Source: Phycomyces nitens (lineage: Eukaryota; Mucoromycota; Mucoromycetes; Mucorales; Phycomycetaceae). Taken from it: 64,000 bases of DNA. Positions 44,437 through 56,972 of this stretch are shown piece after piece. Both the position numbers and the translations under genes were made by a program. The notes below the pieces were generated by a model. It saw only the letters and a list, made by a program, of their open reading frames with translations, did not search any database and was not told where the DNA came from. Position 1 is the stretch's first letter. Each line of letters begins with the position of its first letter. The stretch is from contig JAHRBC010000004.1 of NCBI GenBank assembly GCA_022702545.1, positions 3,534,001-3,598,000 of the forward strand, read 5' to 3'.

Positions 44437-47400
44437 ATGTCCAGACTCGATGCAATCGGAATCCTAGGAATCAGATCATTTAGTCCTGAAGTAGCTGTCT
44501 ATGTCCAATTCCAATCAGGCTGCACGATCTTTGTGGGACCCAATGGAAGTGGAAAAACCGTAAGTCTAGATCACGATTGATCTAAATCTAATCAAACGTT
44601 GTCAGACAATCATTGAGGCAATCAAATATGCCTGCACGGGCGACATGCCGCCCAACAGCAAGAACGGTGCATTCATTTACGATGCAAAGGTACGCTAAAT
44701 GATCATTATCAAATCTCTAATGATCGTCTAGGCATCCGGTCGATCGTCTGTCAAGGCCCAAGTGCGTCTAAAGTTTATGAATCGGAACCAGACCGAGTTT
44801 ATCTGCACCCGCTCACTCGAGCTCAGTCAAAAGGGATCCGGGTCGTCCATGAAGACCCTGGACAGCAGTCTGAAGCAAAAGAATCCAGAGACTGGAGAGG
44901 TGAGCAACAAGGAGAATCCGCAGCCAAGTAATTGGAAATTTTAAGGACGTGTGAAATTTAAAAGGTGATTTCGGTCAATTCACGGTGCTCGGATATCAAT
45001 TACCTCATGGCGTCTCACCTGGGTACTTCCAAGGCAATGATGGAATCTGTCATGTTTTGTCACCAAGAGGAATCTAATTGGTAACTAGGCATCTTGGAGT
45101 CTACCCAAAAACCCCAAAACCCATTTTTTTTTGTTAACCTTTTTGCTATAGGCCATTGTCGGAATCCTCTATATTGAAAAAGAAATTTGACGCCTTGTTT
45201 GACACTGCAAAGTAAATACCAAAAGTGATTTCAGAGCAAGAATCATGGTTGACAATCGAATTTTTTTTTGGACTATAGGCATGTCAAGACTCTCAAAGGA
45301 CTAAAGGAAACCAAAAAGACTTACAAGGAGAATGGCCAGGCAGAAAAGATTGAGTTGGAAGGATTAAAGGCAAATAAAAAGTATGCCGAGAAACTAAAGG
45401 CAACTCTTGATGATCTCTCAAAGGCCTTAGAAGACAAGCAAGAAAGTCTGGCTGCCATTGATAAACAATTGGCTACAACTGATGAGAACCTTGCTTCTTT
45501 CCGCAAGAAATATAGGTCTGTTGAAGAAGTCGAGACAAGATACGCCCAATTGATCCACGAAAAGGATTTATTGATCAAGAACATCACTGAAATTTCCCGG
45601 CACTTGAAAGAAACAAGTGAATCTGACCAAGAGCTGGAAAGGATGCTCAGAAACTATTCTGAAGAATCAAAGTCTAGACAGCGCGCCAAAGAAGATGCCG
45701 AAAATGAAATGAAGGATCTCAATCAGGCACTTGATACAAAGAAAGCCAATCTGTCGAGCCTAATGTCAGATATAACGCGCCTTCAGGTCGCCGAAGAGGT
45801 ATGTGTATACTTGGAGATAAACATAACTAATCTGTTGCTTGTATGTTTATGTATTCATAGGCAAACAGTGTGCGAGTCCAGCACAGAATCGACTTGATAA
45901 AGTCTCTTGATAAAGAGCTTCATCTTGGGGTTTCGACACCATTGGATTCTGATGATGCAACAGCCAAACTTATGGATATGATTAGTACCAGCCATGATTC
46001 TCTCAAAGGCTTAAAGGTGCGTTTAAAAGTACTGGGTGATAAAGTATTGACCTTTTTTTATTTCCTTCTAGATCAAAGCACGAGAGGAAGAATCTGCGCT
46101 TAGAGACGCCATCCATTCAATTAAATCTGAACAAGTCTCGCTCCAGAAATCTGTCCAAGAATCCAAGATGAAACGGGTAGATATTAAATGATCACGACAT
46201 GTGTTTTGCATCTTTGGCTTGACCGTTTTACATAGGATCAAAATGATGCAGCCATACAAAACCTCCAGACTCAGTTGAATGCCATACAAGATACGCAAGA
46301 CACGATAAGAGAAGCCAAAGAGTCTCTTTCTAAAGAGGTAAAATAATTTGAATCAATCAATCAATCAATATTGACTCTGGTATTAGGAGGAACTCTTGAG
46401 GGCATTGCGTACCAGAATTGATTCGGAAAACTCTGATTCCCGGGTGAACAGCTTGAAGAAGAAGCTTGCCCAAATTGAAGATCAAGAGGCTGCTTTGAAA
46501 AAAGAAATCCTATTGATGAGTCAAGACAAGGAATTGAGATCCAAGATATCGTTCAAGCGTACCAACATGGAAGAAAAGCAAAAGCTTGCAGACACAATGT
46601 AGGTTATCTCACGATTTATTTTTCTGGTATTGATCTCATTTGGCTTGACTAGATTCGAACAAAACAAACAAGTGTTGAAAAAGTATATTGGATGCGTACC
46701 TACTCAAGAAGACCTGGAATCCGAGCTATCTGAGAAACTTTGGTATGTAGTCTAGGACATTTTCATTTTCATTTTCTTTTTTCATTTGATCTGTTCACTA
46801 AACAAATGGTCAATGGTCAATGATCAATAGTGAGAATCAAAAACGTCTTCAATCATTATCCGAAAAGCAAAGTAAAGATAACCAGCGTGTCTCTGAAGCT
46901 ACAACAAAGATATCAATGGCAAAAGAAAACTTGGCCAAGATGGAAATTGAGGCCAAGAATATCGAGGAATTGATCGAAAGTACATGTACAGAAAAATCGC
47001 TTTCAGAAAAGATTATAACCTTGGACAAGACTGTGCTGAATCTTGAAAGGTAAAAATTAGCAAACATGATTACGAGTAGAACAAAGCTTTGTATATGAAC
47101 AAGCTTGATTCTAGATCAATTGCAGTGTGCCAGTATGAACAGAGACTCTATGAGAACCTTTTTAAAGAGGCAAAGGAGGATGGAACCTGTACGATATGCT
47201 CAACTCATATGAAAGGAGGCCATCTTGCGGCTGTAATTGAAAGGGTATGGACATGTAAAACAAAACTAGTGACCACATACTGATCCAGAGCTGTATATTG
47301 ACCTCGCATTAGCATGAAAAATCCCAGGAGAAAATATCGCTTCAATTGAATAACCTCCAAAGAACCATTAATCTCCAAAAGGCAGAGCAAGACAAGCTAA

Positions 47401-49828
47401 AGTTCATCAAGGGTCCTTCTTACCAACTCGATTCTCTCAAAAAAGATAAAATACCGCCACTTCGAGCCTCTCTTGAATTTTATATGCTCCAGAAATCGGC
47501 TGCAGACAAGGACCTGGCAAAGGTTGGGATTATTCATTCAGTTTTATTTGATAAATGTAACTTGCTAAACTGTTTGTAGACATCAAAATCTCGGCTAGAT
47601 GTAGAAAAGTATATAGAGCGCATAAAGTTTCTTTTGAAGCAGGCTGAAACCATGACTCACCATCTGAAAGAGGCCAAAAGCATTGGATCTGAAATCGCGA
47701 GTCTTGAAAGCCAATTGAAACACGCGACCTCCAACCGTACGATTACAGATTGTCAAGAAGAGCTCGGAAATCTCTCTGAAGTTGGGTAGGCTAAAGGCTG
47801 ATTTTGACGGTCTATATAATATATATATAAAAATGAATATTAATATGATCAATTATAGGAAATCACTGCAAAAGAGTATTGTGGAACTTATGGAAGACAA
47901 GTCCAGGGTGCTTAATGAGTATCATGCTGCAGAAAGGGATATTATATCCATACGCGAAAAGGTCGCTCGTTTGGAAGAAGCCATCAAGAAGAAAGAGAAC
48001 ATTACAAATGAACTCGAGATGGCGACCAGGAATAAACAAAAGTTGCATTCTGTTGTACAGGTAATCTTGAATATTGGCATGACTTTTATATTGAGACCCG
48101 ATTGTTCTATAGGACATGAAATCCAGATTGGCGCCTTTGATGGATAAGTTTCATAAAAAGTCTGCTCTTCTCGAAAAGACTTTGGCTGATAATGGGAAAG
48201 AGCAAGAAACTTTGGAATATAGAATCATTCAGATAAAACAGGCGCTGTCTAAACTAGAAGGCATGAACCAGGAAATCAAAGTGTGAGTATCCTGTAGAAT
48301 GAGTATGGCCTAGGCACTTATGCTCTTTTATGCACTTTGGTAGTCATCAAGAACGTGGATTAAAGTCTCAGTTGAAGAAACTGCTGGGTACCAAGGCCTC
48401 GATAGACAGTGATATCGATAACATATCCAAAGCCTACCAAAGAAAAGGAGTTATTTTGCGCAACTTGGAAGATCAATTGTCAGACCAAATAAGAGCTGAA
48501 CGAGAACTTAACGATCAGATTCAATATCGAAAATACAAGGCTGAGCTGCGTGAATGTGAATCAAAGCTATCTGGAATGGGAGAACAAGGTCTGACGGACC
48601 AAAAGAACGCAATACAGCAAAAAATACGTCATCTTGAAAAAACACACTCGCACTTTAAAGAAGAGGTATGAGTATATAATCCTAAGCAACATAATAATGT
48701 TTTTAATATAATGCTCTTGTTCAATAGAGAGGCAATTTGCGTGGAACAATTGGCCAAATTGAAGAGCAAAAGAGTCGGTGCGTAAAAGAACTCGAGGGTC
48801 CTTACAAAGATGCAGCAATAAACTGTACTCATATGTCTCAGAGAGTCATGGTATGTTTCTACGATGCGCAGAATGTGGGTGTAATGGTTGTTACTTTTCT
48901 AGAGGACTGAACGTATAATAGCTGAAAATGAAAGGCTCATGACAACGTTGGAAAGGTTAGTATTGAATTATTATGAGATTTATAAAATATACATGTATTG
49001 AACTTTGTTGTTAGAGCCATTGCAATGTCTCATTCTGATATGATGGACGAATTGAACAACATTATTAAAGAACTATGGGTAAACACCTACAGGGGAGGTG
49101 GTAAGTAAACTTTACAGGCTCTATTGATCAAAGTAACACCCTAAAAATGTTTCTTGTCATCTAGATATTGAATATATTGCCATTAGAACAGATCTTGAGA
49201 ATGGAGGTTCTGGTGGTGTCGCTGGACGTACATTCAATTATCGTGTAAGCTGAAGCCAGAGGAAATTAATGTAATTTCTTGGATGCTTATAATATGTTGT
49301 ATTGCTTTTAGGTGGTAATGGCCAAGGGTGGAGAGGAAATAAACATGCGGGGTCGGTTCAGTGCAGGACAAAAGGCAATGGTTTCAATCATCATTCGTCT
49401 AGCATTGGCAGACATCTTTTGTTCTGGGTGTAATATAATAGCCTTGGATGAGCCGACTACAAATCTCGATCAAGACAATGTGAAGTCTCTAGCGTCAGGA
49501 ATTGCAAAGTAACGAGGCTCTAATATCTTTATGCTACCTGCTCACCTGTACCATTTGTTTGTCTTTTTTATTTATTTAGTTTGGTAAAAAGCCGGTTACA
49601 ACAAAAGAGTTTCCAGCTTATTCTCATCACTCACGATGAGGAATTTGTGAATATATTGGCGAGCGAGGGACTTGCTGACAGCTTTTATCGTGTATATAAA
49701 GATGCAAAGTAAGTATATTTTGTACAATGACAGCCCACTGATCAAGCGCATTAACTATTTATATATATATGTATAATACCAGCCATTATAGTACTGTTCG
49801 ATCACAGAGAAGTAGAGAAGAAGAATAG
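44437..49828 (+). CDS. RAD50: RAD50, ATPase of the MRN/MRX DNA-repair complex
   Basis: Twenty-five exons join without a phase error to 1,302 aa, close to yeast Rad50 (1,312). Exons: 44437-44559, 44606-44689, 44732-44899, 44965-45080, 45152-45211, 45279-45798, 45861-46016, 46072-46176, 46236-46337, 46387-46598, 46653-46742, 46831-47049, 47115-47244, 47313-47522, 47580-47785, 47859-48060, 48113-48282, 48344-48665, 48728-48850, 48903-48955, 49015-49100, 49165-49244, 49312-49508, 49580-49708, 49783-49828. Walker A is GPNGSGKT (34-41), the Q-loop [14 protein letters not shown], the zinc hook C677-T-I-C680 in the middle of two long coiled coils, the ABC signature RFSAGQK, Walker [13 protein letters not shown], and the switch His LITHDEEF. 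With Mre11 and Nbs1/Xrs2 it tethers and processes DNA double-strand breaks. The signature has Phe where many Rad50 proteins have Cys (RGRFSAGQK). No break is seen. Confidence 0.97.
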
Positions 49829-52214
49829 ATATCTAAGCTTGGTTTGCGAGTCAAATTAATATGAAAATTGAAATAAATGGTTAATACTAGGCAGCAATAT
49901 TGGTTTATCTGCTGAAAATAGACTTGGTACAAATAGGTAATCCGACTGGATAAAAAGTATAGTATCAAAATATTGTTCTTACAATCATACTTGATACAAA
50001 ATCCAGGAATGAATATTTTATGGACTAGTCTGCTTTCCTGTATATAAAAAAAGAAAGAGGTGAGCAAAAATCCATTTTGGACATTTGCAGATTTTGAATA
50101 ACGTGGTTTTCAAGATTTATAGTGAGTTTTTTACATGATTGTGCCGTTCCAAACCCATTGATATATAAATGTGGTTGGTAAAAATAAATCAAAATATGTA
50201 CCTTTGCATATCAAATATTCCATTAGTTAAATATACATTTATTTATTTATTGGGAAACAAGGGGAAAAAGAAGTTGAAAAAGAAGTTTGGGCCAACGTTG
50301 TGCACCGAAAAAGGTATAATCGGGTTGGCTTTAATGAAATATCGGTTTTTACATCAATTATCTGCCGTATACATGTAAGGACCCACATAAAGGAGGAAAA
50401 TCCAAGTAAACAGGGTTAGGTGTCTGTGAAATAGCATTACAAAAAATAGATGCCACCAGGCTTTGGGTTTAAAGTAGATCTCCCTTGTATCATTATGGAA
50501 TCTATTATAGTAACCAGTTTCCCTTTTGGCTGCCTTTTTTTTATTAACAAGGGCTGGATATACGGATTTCATTATATGTTGATACTTGGATATGCAGATA
50601 ACAGTTTGGTATTTATAGACAAATATCCAGTATGCAGATCCATAATCAAAACCCTGTGAAGCACGAGAAAAAGCACCACCTTTACTGATTTCACAAATTT
50701 GATTTACTACAAGATGAAATAAGCGAGTTTTATACCAGATATTTCTAGTGCTTTTGTCTTTTATATAAAAAGTCTATATACTCTTATACACCAGAGCCTA
50801 GGACCAGTTAAAGAGGACAATAGATTGAAATATATATATATACATATATATATTGGAATTATATTTGAACCAGACATTTGACATTTAGACCAATGCTGCT
50901 GCAAAACAGACTTTAATATTACAGATTCGGCTTGGACTATACTTACTGAGACTTTAAGGATATATGAATAAGAAAGAATGTTGAACAAGGATATAATCCC
51001 TGTCACACTAGAGTTTTTGATTATTCCAGTCCAAATAACCGTATTAAAATCTAACAAGAGTCAGAAATAGTATGATGAATATTGGAGCTGTGTATATTAT
51101 GGTGCAATGATGGGATAATGGAATACAAAAAGGCTCATGACACGACTCTATCTCTCTCTCTCTGTTTATTTTTGGGGCCAATCTATTGGCATCTCACAAG
51201 AACAAGGACACATTTTTTTAATTGATTGGATTTACCCAAATAGATATCATTTCACCAATACACAGAAAGATTGCAAGGTACGATTGATGAGATTATTAAT
51301 CCAAGATTTGGTAGCGACTTGCAACCACTCAATCCACGCCACCCGCAAGGCAAATAGTCTATTTCCACCACATAATTGAACAAAATAGAGCAGGTTGGCA
51401 AAAGGAACAATATATATATATATATATAAGTGGCTATGGACTGTATATTTTGTATACAGTCAGCTGCAAATAATTAATCAATTTATCCATGATTAGTGTA
51501 TGGTAAAACAAGAAAAAGGGTCTTGAGAATCAAATACGTTTTGAAACCAACTGCACTTTGGACATAAAGTATCATTTTGATTGCAATCTAATAATGGTAT
51601 TATTATTTTTTGTGGGGATGACTAAGCATTGCAATAATTACTCTTGATGATTATTCAATTCTGCAAATGAGACCAGATTAGTATGCGATTGTGAGATTTG
51701 ACACTGCAACAAAGGACAGTGAGACCAAAATAGAATAATGCTGTGCTGGGTACGTTTTATCTTTTTCTCAGTCACCATTTTGATCCAAACCCAGGACTAC
51801 CTTTTAATATAAAGACATCATCATACTAATTGCTGTGCTTCTGCATAATCAACCAACTACCCCAGCTTTTAAGGATCCAAAGTGCCCGATTGATGGACTC
51901 CTGCGTCCTGATGAACCATGAAGATGATAAATGGCCTCCAAGTCAATTCCAATACAATAAAATAAAATAAAGTAAAATCTCACGAAAAGTACTTTAGCTT
52001 TCTTCTTTATGGTTGAAATAAAGAAATAAAATAGGGTTGGGGATCCTTGGTCCTTGCGATTTAGAATCTGCTCATCCTTGGATATGGTCAGGCTCTGTTG
52101 AATTGCATCGTATGATCGATCGTGCCATGATAGTTGAGTGTTGGCAGCAATGAATGATAATAAAATGAGCATTGGCACCTTCGTCTGGCTAAAGAAATAA
52201 GCCAAAGATTGTGT
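49829..52214. other. spacer, no gene supported
   Basis: About 2.4 kb of AT-rich DNA with many TA runs. The longest frames (for example 51137-51379 plus) show no family features. It lies between the RAD50 3' end and the 3' end of the REEP-family gene. Confidence 0.5.
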
Positions 52215-53099
52215 TTAATCAGACTTTGAAGACTCCTGAATGTCATTTTTCTTGGCATCAGAGGCCTTCCATGTCCATCCGGTAAAGTAGCCTCCCCACG
52301 TGGCCGGGGCCTCTGGTTTCTCGATATCTTTTGGGCTAGAAGGTGAGCCCTTGCCCTGGGCCTTGTTGCGTCCAGACACAAACGATGCCAAGGAATCAAA
52401 GCTGTCTGTGCGCTCCACCTTTGTTTCCTCGGCAATTGGCTCCTTCTCAGGCGATGCTGGCGGCTGATGGCCAACAAAGGTAGAGAAGAGTGAGAATGGA
52501 TTCATGGTATTTGAAGCCTCCTCTTTGTCTGGAATATTGGCTGCGGCTATTGTTTCTTGGGTATTCTCGTGCTTCCCCTGATGGAATCATTAAAATAATG
52601 ACCATTTTATATAAAATCCCACTTAATCTTTTGACTTACCTTGATTATGTCAATGATCACATTACGCAAGGTATAAAGGAGTGTCTGGAGATAGACGGAT
52701 ATTGTCTGGCGTGCTTTTGTCTGGATGTCTATGAGGGTCTTGTCGATGTATTCTTCGTGATATGATAAGAATGGATCAAGCCAGTCTCGATAGACGACCA
52801 GGGTTCCTTTGGTCTGGGGCAGGATAAGCCATAAGAGAAGGACGAACTTGATGTCGGTATAGAATGGGATCCTTTGATGGCCATCATTAGGACCTTGTTT
52901 GTCTATAGATTGCTTACCAGAACAAGAAGATGTCGGTCAGGTATTCTGCAACAAGGAAGCCAGATGCGACGACCCAGTAGGTTAACAGAGGCCCAAACTG
53001 GTTTGGATCATTGATTTTGATGGCCTTGTAGCATATGTAGGCTGGGTATAGCTGGAGAAAGAGTAACTTGACTATAAAGTAGATACCTCCGAATAACAT
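52215..53099 (-). CDS. REEP/HVA22 (TB2/DP1) family ER-shaping protein
   Basis: Three exons, 53099-52918, 52871-52640 and 52577-52215, give 258 aa. The N-terminal 110 residues match the TB2/DP1/HVA22 domain: LQLYPAYICYKAIKIND, LTYWVVASGFLVAEYLTDIF, IPFYTDIKFVLLLWLILPQTKGTLVVY with hairpin-type membrane segments. In this family the hairpins bend tubular ER (Yop1, REEP5) or link ER to microtubules (REEP1-4). The short N-terminus before the first hairpin and the long tail resemble REEP1-4 more than Yop1. After an amphipathic helix (DKTLIDIQTKARQTISVYLQ) the tail is disordered, with SPEKEP and SPSSPKDIEKP, and ends in SSKSD. The gene sits in a minus-strand run with the next two genes. Confidence 0.88.
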
Positions 53100-53333
53100 G
53101 AGTGGAAGAAGAAGAAGTGTGAAGTGTGATGGGCCGCAGTCCTACATGATTTTGAGCGGCATTTTTTATGATTTCTTTTTTTGGATTTAAGCTTGAACGG
53201 AGTCTGGCCATGTCACCAGGAGTGTCAGGTGCCAAATGGTTTTATTTTATTTTATATTATATTTTATATTTTAATATATTTTATATTTTATTTTATATAC
53301 ATACACATATTTATATGCCAGGGTTTATTTTAT

Positions 53334-53735
53334 TTATTGCTTTTCAAAGTAGTCACTGATTATAGCATCTTCAAAACCAACACGAGGTGTGTCGGTTGGA
53401 GCACTGACATGGACGGCTTCAAAGCTGTGGGTTTTGGTCTGGCCGTCTTCCTTTGAGCGATAGAAAGACGCCTCTGTAATCACACTCTCCAAGACGTCTG
53501 ATTGGAGTTCCTCTGGCTGTCGGTGGGAAGTCTTTACGGATGGAGGAGGTGCGTCTTGTTTGAGGCGATGGATTTTCTCAAAGGAGGCTATGTCTGCCTT
53601 GAGACTCTCGATGACGTTTATCATATCCTGAATCTCTTCCTTTGGTTCAATGATTGTCCTATAGAACGATCTGTACTGGACTGATCGAAGGGCAGTCTTG
53701 CGAATATTGGCTTTGAGTATGAGAGAAAAAGACAT
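53334..53735 (-). CDS. small probable mitochondrial protein
   Basis: A single exon of 133 aa from ATG 53735. The first 27 residues (MSFSLILKANIRKTALRSVQ, then YRSFYRT) have Arg, Lys, Ser and hydrophobic residues and no acid, as in a mitochondrial presequence. A helical segment (EIQDMINVIESLKADIASFEKI) follows, then a Ser/Glu/Pro-rich tail. I cannot name a family. It lies 235 bp upstream of the REEP gene and 140 bp downstream of the transporter, all in the same direction, and each probably has its own promoter. Confidence 0.55.
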   Translation of the reverse strand: MSFSLILKANIRKTALRSVQYRSFYRTIIEPKEEIQDMINVIESLKADIASFEKIHRLKQDAPPPSVKTSHRQPEELQSDVLESVITEASFYRSKEDGQTKTHSFEAVHVSAPTDTPRVGFEDAIISDYFEKQ

Positions 53736-53874
53736 TGTTAAGAGTATTAGCCCAAAAAAAACAATTTGGCGTCAATTTATATAGAGAAAATGCAATCCAA
53801 AAACAAAATAGATGGTTTGACACGTCAACTGATATTGTCACGATCGCAGCTATTTTTTTTAAAATACATATATA

Positions 53875-55204
53875 TCAATTAATCAATAGGGATATCGAAT
53901 CAATGGCTCCAATCACTGCACAAACACTGCCAATCAGACAGACGGCCAGACATCCTAGTCGGGTTGGGTTATCGGACTCCTTCCAGGCCAATTTGATCCA
54001 GAATGCACAGGGAAGCACAAAGGTAAGCAGTTCGCCCATTGCTCCAACCAGGCCCATAAAATCAGCGAAATAGGGCACCAACACAGCCATCAGTCCACAA
54101 AGCCCCATTTCACTCACACGGATCACAAAGCGTGTCATCATTGGGTATCTTTTCAAAAGCATTCCAACCCTCGTATTTGCACCCAAAGACTGGTTCAAGA
54201 CCCATGTTTCGATTCCAAGCGTAAATACAAACAGATACATGGGTATCACCAGCAGGACATGGGCAGTTATCACCATCATTGCCACCTGCCTTTCTGATCC
54301 TACCATTCCAGTTACTTTGATCCTTTAGATCTCCAAGTCTTACCTTTGAGACTGTCGAATATTGGATTACGGACTTGATCACCAAATACCAGGTAACATA
54401 CAAATGCCACCAGTAGGTACATTATGGTTACCATCAAGGTGGCCACCATCAGCACCTTTGTCCAGCTCTTTGGGTGCTCCATAGATGCTTCTAGCTGGGG
54501 GTAGACTGCACTTCCACAGAATGCAAAACTAATGGTGCTAAAAGCAAGGGGTATATTCCTTGGGATGACCCAATCATGATGAGCCTTTGGTATGTCTTGG
54601 CCAGCTTCCTTGACAGACATGACGGTTACGATCAGTACCAGACAGATCCATGCCGTTGTTGCAAATACGCTAAGGATGTCAGTGCCAGTTGCTGTCAATT
54701 GGTTGTTACCTGATTACTGAAACACCCCGCATGGTTTGTACGATTGTGAATGGTATGGATATTACAGCACAGATTATACAAATGCATATTCTATAGTCAA
54801 TTGGGTAACCAATTGAAATCAGCTCTGCCACTGTCTGACCAGCCAGGACGAGGTAGAGAATCGGTGTAAATAGCAAGAGCAGTTGAGAGAACAGGGTTGC
54901 GACGATTCTTCCGGGCATGCCAAAGGATGCATAGCCAATATCCGAGAATCCGTTTAGTCTCTGAGATCTAGGTCAAGCATCTTAGTCTTTTTTTTTTTTG
55001 GTTTCTTGTTGTGTTTTCCTACTTTTTATAATAGAGGCACTGTATAAGCAAATGGCCGCTGAACTGGGCCATACAGGCACACAACACAAGCAGCGCCACA
55101 CCAATCCAACCAGATTGACTTGCAGCATATGGAATACCCAAAACCCCACTGCCAGCTACTACACAGCTAATAATACTAAATTTAGTGTCTGTTGCAAGAA
55201 CCAT
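53875..55204 (-). CDS. amino-acid transporter (Aa_trans/AVT family)
   Basis: Four exons, 55204-55023, 54967-54710, 54669-54344 and 54299-53875, give 396 aa with about ten or eleven hydrophobic helices. The first helix shows VVAGSGVLGIPYAASQSGW, the hallmark of the AAAP family (IGSGVLGLPYA). SFAFCGSAVYPQLEASMEHP fits the conserved helix 6 region with its F-C-G and P..E.SM residues. The last helices (FADFMGLVGAMGELLTFVLPCAFWI) also fit. Such proteins move neutral amino acids across vacuolar or plasma membranes with protons. The start is uncertain: ATG 55204 gives an unusually short N-terminus, and a coding-like segment upstream (PPDQVLQKEELMARN, near 55280) may be an earlier exon. The intron 54709-54670 is only 40 nt. 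Confidence 0.85.
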
Positions 55205-56972
55205 TCTGATCCTACACAATGCTTGTCAGAGTGGACGTATTGGATACATTTCTAGCCATCAATTCCTCTTTCTGGAGTACTTGGTCTGGGGGTACATCCT
55301 GATGATCAAGACTAGAATTTACAGGTACTAACAGGTATCAATTGAGCCCATGTAGTTTGATCTGGTTACTCCCTTTTATGTATCTGGCCATCTATTTACA
55401 TACCATGTTCAGAGGACAATATCGACTCGGTCTTTATGGAATATATCGATAGAGTAGATTCCATTTCCAAAGAGTTGAAGAGATAAACCTTTTTGACTAT
55501 CCAGAGCACCGTAATAATCTTTTATGATGGCCAGTTGATTTGAAACTGATCCAAGTTTATCTTTTTAAATTGTTTGTATCGGCTCACTGTAGGTTCTGGC
55601 TTATTCACCCAAAAGTATATATATATATTCTAAGCTTCCAAGACTAACCTCAAGTGCATCTTTTTTTTTGTTCAAAATCAGTACAAAAATATATAGATTT
55701 GAATTAATCCAAGGCCATTGTAAATTAGCTTCCAAATAGATTGTACAATTTGTTTATTATAAATGGACAAATAGTGAAGTGTCCTTTAAGATTTATCATG
55801 AATATATATTTGTATTTCCGGGCTGCCCTGAGAGAAATAGAAAGGAATTCCAGTTGATTCCATTGCCTTGAAGATCATCCATTAATCTAATCCATCACTG
55901 TTTGTTTAGGAATTATGTGACACAAAGGACTTGCCAAAAAGGAGTCTTTACATATATATATATATATGTATATATATTAAGATTATTGTTGGCTATAAAA
56001 TAAGTGTAATTGTCATTTGCACAATTGGCTTATTGTACTGTAGAATTTGGGCGTATCGAACAAGGGGAATATTATGGTCTTTATATGTAGTACAACTAGA
56101 GATGATTTCTAGGAACAATGGCCTAATCAAACACCCACTTATCAACTGCTGGCCCAATAAGTATATATATAGGTGCCATTAAGATCCTGGACTTCTTTGT
56201 TTGGCGTATGTGATTTAATCTTTGGAATTAACATTATATTAAATATCCTTTTCGAGACATTCCAACAAATTGACGAAAAGAATCGAAAGGGAACCTGCTC
56301 AAATCACCATCCAAATATCATAAACCAACATTACTTGTTTCTGTGGGCATCATTTGATTTCTTAAAGGTTACATTGGAATTATTTTAATATCTAAAATAT
56401 AAAAAAAGTCTTGCAAGGTTTCTTGTTCTAATACACTACTTGTTCATCTCTTGATCTTGTGACCTTTTGCGCGGTTTCTCTATTCTTTATAGCTTAATAT
56501 ATCTCTATAAAGCGCTGCGGGTACTGTATTTCTACGCTTTAATCCCCCAAAGGCTAAAATGCGAAATTAAACGGATATTGAAATGATCCTATTGTTCAAT
56601 GAGATCATAATAATTATTTGTATAAATGGATTCCTACCAACTACTATTTATAAAACACATTTTAAAAAGAAATGATACTTCTTTATGTACAAATGAATTG
56701 GAAATGAAAAGTAAAGAAATAAAATCAAGCGTTTAATTTATGGTTGATTTTGTGGAATCCCACTGCGCATTACCCACACTCATTAATAGATCTTCTTCTT
56801 TTTTTTCTCAAGTGAGGCAAAGATTATAAATGTCACACCAAAATTATGTGTATCATTTAATCATCAACATTAATTATCCTTTATCTTATACTCTTTGATT
56901 CCTTTTCTTTCTTCTATTCCCCACTTCCATTCCTTTATTCCCTTCCATTCTTTCTTGATCTCACAACCATTC
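55205..56972. other. spacer, no gene supported
   Basis: AT-rich DNA between the divergent transporter and SH3 genes. It may hold a 5' exon of the transporter near 55230-55310. The right end (56880-56972) is C/T-rich and probably the leader of the SH3 gene. Confidence 0.45.

Noticed and set aside
51137..51379. 80-codon plus-strand frame
   Set aside because: It starts in a CT repeat and shows no protein features.
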